A stretch of DNA of 37,320 bases from contig DATNFP010000007.1 of assembly GCA_035606335.1 (NCBI GenBank), positions 1 through 37,320 of the forward strand, given 5' to 3'. The DNA is from DATNFP01 sp035606335. GTDB taxonomy: Bacteria > Bacteroidota > Bacteroidia > Chitinophagales > Chitinophagaceae. A model generated the notes under the pieces. That model was given only the letters and a program-made list of their open reading frames with translations. It was not told the DNA's origin and did no database searches. Of this stretch, positions 23,554 through 31,967 are shown in pieces. A program made the position numbers and the translations under genes. Within the stretch, counting starts at the first letter, position 1. Every line of letters starts with the position of its first letter.

Positions 23554-25959
23554 TCAGTTTCTTAAAGGTTTCCCTGTTTGCAATATACTTTGCAATCTTT
23601 CCAATGTTTTCTTTTGTCCGCACAAGCTCAAAAATGCTTCACGCTCCAGGTCGAGTAAATATTGTTCACTTACCAGGCTTTCCTGTGTCAAATCGCCGCC
23701 ACACATTACATGAGCAAGTTTTTCTGCTATTAATTTGTCATAGTCACTTATGTAATTGCCGCGCCATAATCCATGTATGCCGGATAGCAATCCTCCCAAT
23801 CCCCCGCGTCCCTGCACTTTTACATCTGTTCTTGGTATTGGTTGTGTATAACCCTGTTCGGATAGCATTAGTATCTTGCGTTTGGCATCTGCAATACGTC
23901 TATCCGGGTTAATCGAAATCTGGTCAACACCGGGACGAAGCACAAAATTTTCAAAAGCTTCCTGCGCAGATGTCGAAACTTTTGCAGTGCCTACATTAAT
24001 GAATAATTGTTGCAAATAGTTTACCTCGATATCTTCTTTTATGTTTCTGTCTCCGGCTCTCAATGCCATCTCTTTACTGCCGCCACCGCCCGGTATTAGT
24101 CCTACGCCAACTTCCACCAACCCTATATATGTTTCTGCGGCTGCCTGTACTGCATCAGCATGAAGGCACATTTCACAGCCTCCTCCCAATGTCAATCCAT
24201 GGGGTGCCACTATCACCGGGATACTGCTATATCGCAACCGCATTGTAGCAGCCTGAAACTGCCTGACAGCAAAATCCAGCTCATCATATTCCTGCTCAGC
24301 GGCAAACATAAATATCAGCCCCACATTAGCGCCAGCGCTAAAATTTTCTCCACCGTTTGCTATTATAAGTCCTCTGTATTTATCTTCTGCAATTGCCACC
24401 GCTTTCTGCACACCTTCCAGCACTTCGCCTCCCACAGTGTTCATTTTAGTATTCCATCGTAGTGCCACTACATCATCTCCTATATCATATAGCTTGCATG
24501 CACTGTTTTTCCATACCACTTTTTCATCAAGGTGTTCTAACAGGATAAATGCACCTGCTCCCGGTATTGGCTGATAGGATTGCGTACGAATGTCGTAATA
24601 CTTTCGTTGTCCGTTTTCAGTATTGTAAAAAGAAGAAAATCCTTTAGCCAACATTTGAGGCACCCAATCTGCCACAGCAAAGCCTGCCGCTTTCATATTC
24701 TCTAACACCTTAGCAACCCCAAGGATATCCCAGCTCTCAAATGCTCCTATCTGCCATCCAAAACCTGCTTTAAGTGCATCATCTATTTTGTAAAGTTCAT
24801 CAGTAATTTCAGGTATCCGGTGCGACACATAGGCAAATATCATGTGGTGCATCAGCCTGTAAAAATCACCAGCTTTGTCTTTGCCATTGTATAGTACCTG
24901 TAGCCGTTGTGCGAGGTCGTCGATAGGTTTAGCTGCTTCGATCGTCGCAAATTTGGCTTTTTGTTTTGGCTGGTACTCCATTGTTTGCAAATTCAGAGTC
25001 AGGATATCTGATTTGCCTTTATCATCTTTTACTTTCTTATAAAAGCCTTGCCCTGTTTTATCTCCCAGCCATTTATTGGCTATCATCTTTTCCATGAATG
25101 GAGGAAGAACAAAAAAATCTTTTGCTTCATCATCAGGAGCATTTTGGGGCAGGTCTTTTGCAACGTGCACTAATGTATCCAGTCCTACTACATCCCCGGT
25201 GCGAAAAGTTGCTGATTTAGGCCTGCCTAATATAGGGCCTGTCAAGGAATCAACTTCATCTACATTTAAGCCCAATTGCTGCATTGCCTTAAAGACTGCC
25301 ATAAATCCGAATACACCTACCCGGTTAGCAATAAATGCAGGAGTGTCTTTACATAACACAGTAGTTTTTCCCAGGAAACGATCGCCATAATCCATCAGGA
25401 AGTCTATCACTTCCGGCTTTGTTTTTGGATCAGGTATTATTTCCAGTAATCTTAAATATCGTGGCGGATTAAAAAAATGCGTACCGCAAAAATGCTGCTG
25501 AAAATCTTCACTACGCCCTTCACTCATCAGGTGTATCGGTATGCCAGATGTATTGGTGGTTATGAGTGTCCCTGGCTTACGGTATTTTTCTATCTGGTCA
25601 AATACTTTCTGTTTTATATCAAGTCGTTCCACCACCACTTCAATTATCCAGTCACAATCACTTATCAGGTGCAGGTCATCTTCTATATTGCCTATGCGTA
25701 TATTTTGTGCAGCTTTCTTTGTATATACTGCTGACGGTTTGCTTTTCAGCGTTGCTTGTAGCGCATCGTTTACAATTCTGTTGCGCACTATTTTGCTGTC
25801 AAGGCCAAGCCCTTTTGCTTTTTCTGTATCTGTTAGTGTATTCGGCACAATATCAAGCAAAAGTGTTTGCACTCCTATGCCTGCAAAATGACATGCAATT
25901 CTGGAACCCATCACCCCACTTCCTATTACTGCTACTTTACGGATAGCCCTGTTGTTCAT
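23554..25959 (-). CDS. fadN: 3-hydroxyacyl-CoA dehydrogenase / enoyl-CoA hydratase fusion
   Basis: An 801-residue beta-oxidation enzyme. The dehydrogenase comes first: Rossmann motif VIGSGVMGSRIACHFAG (GxGxxG at 13-18), then TNTSGIPIHLM, CGTHFFNPPRYLRLLEIIP with the catalytic His-Glu type context, and DTPAFIANRVGVF. The C-terminal part is a crotonase domain with oxyanion-hole signatures GGENFSAGANVG and HGLTLGGGCEMCLHAD followed by GVGLIPGGGGSKEMALR. This order, dehydrogenase then hydratase, is that of Bacillus FadN and is the reverse of FadB/FadJ. ATG 25959 is preferred to a start 48 bases upstream because the extra residues precede the Rossmann strand and look untranslated. The thiolase and acyl-CoA dehydrogenase partners are not next to it in this window. 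Confidence 0.92.
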   Translation of the reverse strand: MNNRAIRKVAVIGSGVMGSRIACHFAGIGVQTLLLDIVPNTLTDTEKAKGLGLDSKIVRNRIVNDALQATLKSKPSAVYTKKAAQNIRIGNIEDDLHLISDCDWIIEVVVERLDIKQKVFDQIEKYRKPGTLITTNTSGIPIHLMSEGRSEDFQQHFCGTHFFNPPRYLRLLEIIPDPKTKPEVIDFLMDYGDRFLGKTTVLCKDTPAFIANRVGVFGFMAVFKAMQQLGLNVDEVDSLTGPILGRPKSATFRTGDVVGLDTLVHVAKDLPQNAPDDEAKDFFVLPPFMEKMIANKWLGDKTGQGFYKKVKDDKGKSDILTLNLQTMEYQPKQKAKFATIEAAKPIDDLAQRLQVLYNGKDKAGDFYRLMHHMIFAYVSHRIPEITDELYKIDDALKAGFGWQIGAFESWDILGVAKVLENMKAAGFAVADWVPQMLAKGFSSFYNTENGQRKYYDIRTQSYQPIPGAGAFILLEHLDEKVVWKNSACKLYDIGDDVVALRWNTKMNTVGGEVLEGVQKAVAIAEDKYRGLIIANGGENFSAGANVGLIFMFAAEQEYDELDFAVRQFQAATMRLRYSSIPVIVAPHGLTLGGGCEMCLHADAVQAAAETYIGLVEVGVGLIPGGGGSKEMALRAGDRNIKEDIEVNYLQQLFINVGTAKVSTSAQEAFENFVLRPGVDQISINPDRRIADAKRKILMLSEQGYTQPIPRTDVKVQGRGGLGGLLSGIHGLWRGNYISDYDKLIAEKLAHVMCGGDLTQESLVSEQYLLDLEREAFLSLCGQKKTLERLQSILQTGKPLRN

Positions 25960-26093
25960 GGAATAAATTTGTTTAACAACACAATTTATTGAAAAAACAG
26001 CCAGCAATTATGATTTGAGCATAAATCTTAACAATGCAGCTATTTAAGCACAGCTGCTGCTTTCTTTATTTGAATTCGTTATGTGAAAATGAA

Positions 26094-26423
26094 TTATTCG
26101 AATGAAGACTTAATATCAAAAACGATATCATTCTCATTAAGATAGCTTCTCAGGTCTTTGTATTTGCAGGTCTTATCGCCTGCTTTTATGGAGGCTATTA
26201 TCAATATGTCGTAATAAGGGCCTGAATAATATTTTAAGGCTTCTACATTATTTCTTTTTTCGAGATAATATTGACTAAAGATCCATTTATTTATGTCATC
26301 AAGAGGAGATACAATAACACATTCTATTACAGTGCCGCTCTTATCAAATTCCTTTCCTACAAGATGCTGAAAATCCTTGCAAATGGCTTTTGCCTCTATA
26401 AGGGTAAGTGCCTTATGCTCCAT
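26094..26423 (-). CDS. Unknown small soluble protein
   Basis: I do not recognise this 109-residue protein. It is hydrophilic with no signal peptide or membrane helix, begins MEHKALTLIEAKAICKDFQ, has a central beta-strand YDILIIASIKAGD and an acidic ending. Its helix-strand mix suggests a small cytoplasmic alpha/beta domain. The ATG is supported by a TACCTTTG promoter box about 60 bases upstream. A short hairpin lies in the predicted leader. It is flanked by the fadN-like gene and the aldose-epimerase-like gene, both on the same strand, with gaps of over 100 bases. Confidence 0.62.
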   Translation of the reverse strand: MEHKALTLIEAKAICKDFQHLVGKEFDKSGTVIECVIVSPLDDINKWIFSQYYLEKRNNVEALKYYSGPYYDILIIASIKAGDKTCKYKDLRSYLNENDIVFDIKSSFE

Positions 26424-26432
26424 ATTTTTAGG

Positions 26433-26492
26433 GGCTTTTCAAAAAGCCATTTCTATTTGTAACCGTATTGTTTTAAAAGAGCATCAAAGGTA
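26433..26492 (-). promoter_or_regulatory. Promoter box and leader hairpin of the small unknown gene
   Basis: On the minus strand a perfect TAnnTTTG box (TACCTTTG, 26492-26485) is followed by a leader of about 55 bases that contains a 7-bp hairpin GGCTTTT/AAAAGCC (26433-26448) with a very small loop, nine bases before the ATG. No -33 element is clear. Confidence 0.42.
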
Positions 26493-26544
26493 TGCTATTT
26501 CCGTATTCATTTGATAATTTATTAATGTTATTTTTTTAATATAT

Positions 26545-27411
26545 TTATTGACAATCAATAGACCATGTCGCTTTCCATTTTTCCGCTGCTGCTAAGATAT
26601 TGATGCCTTCTTTCGTTGTAATATCCCGATTATGATACACTGAATCGGCAAGGCCATGCCAAGGCTCCAGGCATACAAATGGCGCATCTGGCGCCGCCCA
26701 AACTCCAAAAAATGGGAACTCCCCAAAAAACATGGTCACAGAATGTGATGTGCCACGACCTTTCAAAGCAATAAAAGATGAGCTTAAATGTTTAAAGACC
26801 AAGGCGTCTTTATAGAAAAGATCATGTTTCAGATTGATTATTTTTTCATTATTTAACAAAGGTTCCGGTTCCGGTAATATAAGCCCGTTCTGCAAGGGCC
26901 ACCTGCTCGCAGTCTCATTTTTTTCAAATTCCAGGTAGTAATCGGTGTATTGGGTATGTGGTGCAAATGGTATGGCAAATGCCGGATGGCCCCCCACAGA
27001 AAAATACATTGTGTCATTACCATCATTATTTACTTCGTAAGTGACCGATAGGCGATTGCCATTTAAGGTATAATGAACTCTGAACCTGAATATGAACGGG
27101 TAAGCCGAAAGGGTATCTTCGTTACCGGATAATAAAAAAATAGCGCTATTATCGTCAGCATGTTCTATCGTAAATTCCATATCCCTGGCAAAGCCATGTC
27201 TTAACGAGGAATAGTTCTTGCCCTTATATTGATAGCTGTTATCTCTTAGCTGCCCGACGATGGGAAAAAGTACTGGGGAATGCTTAGCCCAGTGCGCCGG
27301 ATCGGCATTCCATAGGTACTCCACCTTTGCCTCCTGATTGTATATGCTTTGCAGTTCTGCTCCAAGGTGGCTGATCTTTATTTTTAATATTCCATTGTTG
27401 AGTGTTACCAT
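26545..27411 (-). CDS. Aldose 1-epimerase family protein (LacX-like)
   Basis: The 288-residue product belongs to the galactose-mutarotase fold: HLGAELQSIYNQEAKVEYLW near the start, HWAKHSPVLFPIVGQLRD, SLRHGFARDMEF with the first conserved His, VGGHPAFAIPF with the second, and CLEPWHGLAD with the probable catalytic Glu. This arrangement matches the LacX/YeaD-like branch, whose members epimerise or bind hexoses or hexose phosphates. It has no signal peptide, so it acts in the cytoplasm. ATG 27411 is chosen over TTG 27417, which would add only two residues. It is divergent from pheS. Confidence 0.88.
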   Translation of the reverse strand: MVTLNNGILKIKISHLGAELQSIYNQEAKVEYLWNADPAHWAKHSPVLFPIVGQLRDNSYQYKGKNYSSLRHGFARDMEFTIEHADDNSAIFLLSGNEDTLSAYPFIFRFRVHYTLNGNRLSVTYEVNNDGNDTMYFSVGGHPAFAIPFAPHTQYTDYYLEFEKNETASRWPLQNGLILPEPEPLLNNEKIINLKHDLFYKDALVFKHLSSSFIALKGRGTSHSVTMFFGEFPFFGVWAAPDAPFVCLEPWHGLADSVYHNRDITTKEGINILAAAEKWKATWSIDCQ

Positions 27412-27520
27412 GGCCAAAGTTTATCCAAACTTAAAATAATCCGGCATTTTATTCAATTGATAAAAAAATCTACTAATTGCTACTATTGTCCTACATATAC
27501 TAAACAATCAACTTGCCCCT

Positions 27521-27528
27521 TATCTTTG
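27521..27528 (+). promoter_or_regulatory. -7 promoter element of pheS
   Basis: TATCTTTG is a perfect TAnnTTTG box that ends five bases before the pheS ATG at 27534. It overlaps a possible TTG start at 27513, which makes that start unlikely. No -33 TTTG lies at the usual spacing. Confidence 0.52.
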
Positions 27529-27533
27529 CTGCT

Positions 27534-28559
27534 ATGCAATCCTTACAGGACCAAATTGGTTTATACGAACAGGAAATAAAGTCATTCAATCCGGCCGATG
27601 CCGCTGAGCTTGAAGCTTACCGCATTAAATTTCTCGGTACTAAAGGGATAGTGAAAATGGTGTTTGGTGAGATGAAAAATGTACCCGCTGAACAAAAAAA
27701 GGAAGCAGGCCAGATACTAAATGCTTTTAAACAATTAGCAGAAGCACAATATGAGTCTTTCAGGCACCTTCAAAAGGATGGAAGCGATAGAAGCAGGGAC
27801 ATAGATATTACACTGCCCGGTACATCTTTACCTATAGGTACCCGTCATCCGTTACGTGTTGTGGAAAAAGAGATTGTTTCTATTTTCGAAAAAATAGGGT
27901 TTAGTGTTGCTACAGGTCCGGAAATAGAGGACGATTGGCACAACTTTACCTCATTGAATATGCCTGAAAATCATCCTGCACGCGATATGCAGGATACATT
28001 TTATGTAAAGCAAAATCCTGATTGGGTATTGCGTACACATACATCATCTGTGCAATCACGCATATTGGAAACTCAATCTCTTCCTGTACGTGTTATATGT
28101 CCGGGCCGTGTTTATCGTAACGAAACAATTTCTGCACGTGCGCATTGCTTCTTCCACCAGGTAGAAGGTTTGTATGTAGATAAAGATGTGTCATTTGCAG
28201 ATCTGAAACAGACGTTATATTATTTCGTTTCTGAAATGTTTGGTTCGGATACAAAAGTTCGTTTCAGGCCTTCTTATTTCCCCTTCACAGAGCCAAGCGC
28301 AGAGATGGATATTTCCTGTACAGTTTGCGGAGGTAAAGGCTGCAGCTTGTGCAAGCATACAGGCTGGGTTGAGATATTAGGTTGCGGTATGGTACATCCA
28401 AACATGCTCCGCAATTTCAATATCGATCCTGAAATATATACAGGGTTTGCATTTGGTATGGGTGTAGAGCGTATTACGCAGCTCCGGTATCTGGTGAACG
28501 ACCTTAGGCTTTATTCTCAGAACGACGTGCGTTTCCTGAGGCAATTTCAATCTCTATAG
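27534..28559 (+). CDS. pheS: Phenylalanine-tRNA ligase alpha subunit
   Basis: Catalytic subunit of the class II alpha2-beta2 synthetase that charges tRNA-Phe. The 341-residue protein has the N-terminal coiled-coil arm (about 1-90, with FLGTKGIVKMVFGEMK), the motif 2 region VICPGRVYRNETISARAHCFFHQVEG, the FRPSYFPFTEPSAEMD block, a CxxCxGxGCxxCKxTGW segment usual in bacterial PheS, and motif 3 GFAFGMGVERITQLRY. The ATG at 27534 gives the standard N-terminus and is preceded by a promoter box. pheT is not in the window, so the two subunits are encoded apart, as in many Bacteroidota. Confidence 0.97.
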   Translation: MQSLQDQIGLYEQEIKSFNPADAAELEAYRIKFLGTKGIVKMVFGEMKNVPAEQKKEAGQILNAFKQLAEAQYESFRHLQKDGSDRSRDIDITLPGTSLPIGTRHPLRVVEKEIVSIFEKIGFSVATGPEIEDDWHNFTSLNMPENHPARDMQDTFYVKQNPDWVLRTHTSSVQSRILETQSLPVRVICPGRVYRNETISARAHCFFHQVEGLYVDKDVSFADLKQTLYYFVSEMFGSDTKVRFRPSYFPFTEPSAEMDISCTVCGGKGCSLCKHTGWVEILGCGMVHPNMLRNFNIDPEIYTGFAFGMGVERITQLRYLVNDLRLYSQNDVRFLRQFQSL

Positions 28560-28587
28560 CAATGAAGATTAACTTTTTTAGGCTCTA

Positions 28588-29562
28588 ATGGTTTTAGTCA
28601 CAGGCGCAAGTGGTTTTCTCGGTCAGCATCTTGTACGGTATTTATCGGCCAAAGGATGCCAGGTACGGGCATTATATCATCATCATCCACCGTCAAAGGA
28701 CCTGCAAGGGTTACCGGGTATTACCTGGATGAAGTTTAATTTGCTTGACATCTATGAAGTTGAGGAGGCGATGAAAGATATAAGCGACGTCTATCATTGT
28801 GCTGCAGTGGTATCATTCAATCCTAAGCGAAGGGAAGAGATGCTTCATTTCAATTCGGAAAGCACTGCCCATATTGTAAATCAGGCAATAGAGCAGGGTA
28901 TCCGCAAGATGGTATACATTAGTTCTGTCGCGGCACTTGGCAGAAGCGACAGTAAAAAAATAATAACAGAGGAAGAAGAATGGGAAGAGAGCAAGCACAA
29001 CTCTGCTTATGGTATGAGTAAGTATATGGCTGAGATGGAGGTTTGGAGAGGTATGGGAGAAGGGCTGAATGCTGTGATCGTTAATCCCGGTATCATTTTA
29101 GGCGAAGGTGATTGGAACGATGGTTCTGCGAGACTGATGAAGATTGTTAGTAAAGAATTTCCGTTTTATACGCAAGGAGTTACATCATGGGTAGATATTA
29201 ATGATGTCATCACTCTATTATACATGCTGATGCAAAGCGATGTAGCTGATGAGCGTTTTATTTTAAGTGAGGGAAACCATGCTTTTAAAGAGGTTTTTAC
29301 GCTAATGGCAAATGCCTTGAATAAAAAGCCTTCGGCAATAAAGGCTAGTGGCTTTATGACTGAATTGGTCTGGCGTTTCAGTATGTTAAAAACGAGGCTG
29401 TTCAATGCGCCTGCCACTATTACTAAAGAAACGGCACGTAATGCGCAATCGTTAAGTTATTATGATAATAGCAAATTACTAAGCTTTTTCCCCAATTACT
29501 CATATACGCCACTATCTGAGACTATTAATAGAATGGCTACTGTTTTTGTTAAAGAAAATTGA
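28588..29562 (+). CDS. NAD(P)-dependent extended SDR epimerase/reductase
   Basis: A 324-residue extended short-chain dehydrogenase/reductase. It has the NAD(P)-binding TGASGFLG (GxxGxxG, 6-12) at the very N-terminus, the DVYHCAAVVSF strand, the active-site Ser near ISSVAALG and the Tyr-x-x-x-Lys motif (Tyr141, Lys145) in AYGMSKYMAE, then VIVNPGIILGEGDW. The substrate-binding part resembles dihydroflavonol-4-reductase or nucleoside-sugar epimerase relatives, so the substrate is open. It follows pheS by 28 bases on the same strand, and TAACTTTT at 28570-28577 is a weak match to a promoter -7 box. Confidence 0.9.
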   Translation: MVLVTGASGFLGQHLVRYLSAKGCQVRALYHHHPPSKDLQGLPGITWMKFNLLDIYEVEEAMKDISDVYHCAAVVSFNPKRREEMLHFNSESTAHIVNQAIEQGIRKMVYISSVAALGRSDSKKIITEEEEWEESKHNSAYGMSKYMAEMEVWRGMGEGLNAVIVNPGIILGEGDWNDGSARLMKIVSKEFPFYTQGVTSWVDINDVITLLYMLMQSDVADERFILSEGNHAFKEVFTLMANALNKKPSAIKASGFMTELVWRFSMLKTRLFNAPATITKETARNAQSLSYYDNSKLLSFFPNYSYTPLSETINRMATVFVKEN

Positions 29563-29751
29563 TAAAAAAATTATTTTTTTCGTTATTAACAAAAACATTT
29601 GTAAACTTGCAGTTCAGGAGATTAAATGTTTCCCCTTTTCATAGTTTTTCTGGATTTTTCCCATTTCTTTTAACCCGATTATTTCAAAAAGAATCAAAGG
29701 AATTTATTTATTAAACTAATCCCATAGAGATATATTAGAAAATTACCAAGC
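29563..29751 (+). promoter_or_regulatory. rho leader with candidate promoter and pyrimidine-rich tract
   Basis: The 189-base leader has a near-consensus promoter (TTTC at 29578-29581, then TAAACTTG at 29602-29609, one mismatch in each box) and about 140 bases of predicted 5' untranslated RNA. Bases 29629-29685 are strongly pyrimidine-rich with roughly 14 C against 4 G, the composition expected of a Rho-loading (rut-like) region. No strong hairpin is visible. Confidence 0.42.
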
Positions 29752-31488
29752 ATGCCTTACGACATTTCGCAATTGAATGATATGCTCGTTCCTGAATTGG
29801 TGGACGTAGCAGAAGATCTTAAAATCAACAACCCCCGATCATTGGATAAACAAACTTTAATTTACAAAATTCTTGATCATCAGGCTATAGATAACAATGG
29901 AGGACATAGCACAAACGGAGCTGATGATGAACCAAAGAAACGCCGCGGTCGCAAGCCTAAGGGCGAATCCACAGAGCTTATAGGGGCTGAACAAGCCAGA
30001 GCCAGGCAGGCACATAATGCAAATAATGATGCTATGAATGGTGACGACCCTAATGATAAAAAACGTCGTGGACGCAAGCCTAAAACAGAAAGTTCCCAGG
30101 ACGAAGATGTGTTGCAGGAAACAGAAGATGCTCCTGTAGCAGCAGGCTGGTCTGAATTGAGAAATGATATAGACAACACTCCTGTTAAAGAAAATGTTCC
30201 GGTTACAGCCTCTATAGACACTGATGAGCCGGAAATAATAATGCCTCCTGCTGAATCATCCGATGTGCAGCAACAGCAGCCTTCTGATACAGAGGCACCT
30301 GCCAGGCAGCAACAGCCCTATGGCCGTTATCGCCAACAACAGCAGCAGCAACAAAGCAATTTTAATATAGAGTTCGATGGTGTTGTAGCCAGCGAAGGCG
30401 TTTTGGAAATGATGCCCGACGGCTATGGTTTCCTTCGCAGCAGTGACTACAATTATCTCAGCTCTCCTGATGATATTTATGTATCCCCTTCGCAGATCAA
30501 GCTGTTCGGCTTAAAAACAGGAGATACTGTAAAAGGCAGTGTTCGCCCTCCTAAAGAAGGTGAAAAATATTTTGCACTGCTAAAAGTGGAAACTATCAAT
30601 GGTCGTCATCCGGACGAGATACGCGATCGTGTTCCTTTCGATTATCTTACTCCATTATTCCCTTTCGAAAAGTTAAGCCTTACAAGCACAAGTGCTAATT
30701 ACAGCACTCGTATCATAGACTTGTTTACGCCTATCGGTAAAGGACAGCGTGGCTTGATCGTAGCACAACCCAAAACGGGTAAAACGATGCTGCTGAAAGA
30801 GGTTGCAAATGCTATTGCGCGCAATCATCCTGAATGCTACCTGATGATAGTGCTGGTAGATGAACGTCCTGAAGAAGTTACCGATATGCAGCGTAGTGTT
30901 CGTGCAGAGGTGATAGCTTCTACATTTGATGAACCTGCAGATAAGCACGTAAAAGTTTCAACTATAGCATTACAAAAAGCAAAGAGACTTGTGGAAGTAG
31001 GTCATGATGTTGTGATACTGCTCGACTCTATCACTCGTCTTGCCCGCGCTCACAATACAGTTGCCCCTGCGAGTGGTAAAGTATTAAGTGGTGGTGTGGA
31101 AGCAAATGCCATGCAAAAACCAAAACAATTTTTTGGTGCTGCCCGTAAAATAGAAAATGGGGGTTCCCTTACCATCCTTGCTACTGCTCTTATAGATACA
31201 GGCTCTAAAATGGATGAAGTGATCTTTGAAGAATTTAAAGGTACCGGTAACATGGAATTGCAGCTCGACCGTCGTTTGGCTAACAAACGTATGTTCCCAG
31301 CCATAGATATTACGTCTTCTTCTACACGTCGTGATGATCTGCTGCTTGATAAAGACACACTCAATAAAATGTGGGTGCTCCGCAATCACATTGCAGACAT
31401 GAATACGGATGAAGCAATGAACTTCCTGCTCCAGCAAATGCGTGGAACAAAAAGTAACGAAGAATTCCTTGCTACAATGAATAAATAA
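29752..31488 (+). CDS. rho: Transcription termination factor Rho
   Basis: Hexameric RNA-dependent ATPase that ends transcription at C-rich unstructured RNA. The 578-residue protein has the Rho N-terminal helical domain (1-45), a long insert (about 46-205), the RNA-binding cold-shock-like domain with DGYGFLRS (223-230), the Walker A loop QPKTGKT (339-345), the ERPEEVTDMQR loop (371-381), Walker B in VVILLDSITRLARAHN (420-435) and the R-loop GTGNMELQLDR. The insert carries two identical KKRRGRKPK segments (62-70 and 103-111), which look like AT-hook cores, and Gln-rich runs at 173-176, 186-188 and 195-201. Low-complexity inserts at this place are known in Rho of Bacteroidota and Actinobacteria. 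A strong terminator follows. Confidence 0.97.
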   Translation: MPYDISQLNDMLVPELVDVAEDLKINNPRSLDKQTLIYKILDHQAIDNNGGHSTNGADDEPKKRRGRKPKGESTELIGAEQARARQAHNANNDAMNGDDPNDKKRRGRKPKTESSQDEDVLQETEDAPVAAGWSELRNDIDNTPVKENVPVTASIDTDEPEIIMPPAESSDVQQQQPSDTEAPARQQQPYGRYRQQQQQQQSNFNIEFDGVVASEGVLEMMPDGYGFLRSSDYNYLSSPDDIYVSPSQIKLFGLKTGDTVKGSVRPPKEGEKYFALLKVETINGRHPDEIRDRVPFDYLTPLFPFEKLSLTSTSANYSTRIIDLFTPIGKGQRGLIVAQPKTGKTMLLKEVANAIARNHPECYLMIVLVDERPEEVTDMQRSVRAEVIASTFDEPADKHVKVSTIALQKAKRLVEVGHDVVILLDSITRLARAHNTVAPASGKVLSGGVEANAMQKPKQFFGAARKIENGGSLTILATALIDTGSKMDEVIFEEFKGTGNMELQLDRRLANKRMFPAIDITSSSTRRDDLLLDKDTLNKMWVLRNHIADMNTDEAMNFLLQQMRGTKSNEEFLATMNK

Positions 31489-31509
31489 TCAATTTATTTT
31501 ATAGATATT

Positions 31510-31544
31510 AAAATAGCTGCTCGTTACGAGCAGCTATTTTTTTT
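31510..31544 (+). terminator. Strong intrinsic terminator of rho
   Basis: A perfect 14-bp stem AAAATAGCTGCTCG with CGAGCAGCTATTTT around the 3-base loop TTA, ending in eight T. It lies 21 bases after the rho stop codon. Confidence 0.92.
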
Positions 31545-31967
31545 GAAAGTAGACCTAGGCTCAGTTGGAGTACGGCCTATCAACAATATGACCAATGCTA
31601 ATACTACAGAGGGCAGTTGGTTTGGGGTATGTCTTTTGCTATTCTCTCAGCTTATATTTTTTTCTTAATTAAAGCAATTTATCTAAGTTTTATATTGTTG
31701 AGAAATAAAGATTATTACAAATGTGTTACTATAGTCATGCTATTAATAAAATATTACTTATAACCATGTTTAGTTCTAAATTATTAGCAAAGCTATCTCT
31801 AATAAATGCGCAGTTAAATTGATATATTTTTTTTAAAAAATAGATTTTTAAGGTTTTTTTATTGCATGAAATAACTTCTCTTTGAAATAGTAGTTGAATT
31901 CAGAGGTTCAATTACTATTTGCTTTTTTGGGGATATAAAATTAAACAAAAACTTTATTGTGGATGTT
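31545..31967. other. AT-rich gene-poor spacer between rho and the RCC1 gene
   Basis: I see no open frame of note in this 423-base spacer. It becomes very AT-rich after 31650. A GCTCAGTTGG string at 31559-31568 resembles a tRNA D-arm, but no anticodon or T-arm can be paired with it. The last part holds a terminator-like hairpin (31885-31928) 39 bases before the RCC1 start codon. Confidence 0.6.
31885..31928 (+). terminator. Terminator-like hairpin in the leader of the RCC1 gene
   Basis: A 14-bp stem AAATAGTAGTTGAA with TTCAATTACTATTT (one G-T wobble) around an 8-base loop, followed by GCTTTTTT. It is shaped like an intrinsic terminator but lies between the spacer and the next gene rather than after a gene, so it may attenuate or insulate the RCC1 gene. 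Confidence 0.6.

Noticed and set aside
23451..23912. 153-codon plus-strand frame opposite the fadN-like and TPR genes
   Set aside because: It runs antisense through two well-supported genes and their gap and has no recognisable domain.
25477..25946. Several overlapping plus-strand frames opposite the dehydrogenase domain
   Set aside because: All are antisense shadows of the Rossmann-domain coding sequence.
26036..26057. GCAGCT/AGCTGC inverted repeat as a terminator for the small unknown gene
   Set aside because: Only six pairs with a ten-base loop and no T-run on the minus strand.
31551..31625. tRNA-like sequence (GCTCAGTTGG as a D-arm)
   Set aside because: No acceptor stem, anticodon stem or GTTCGAATC-type T-arm can be matched, so it is not called as a tRNA or remnant.
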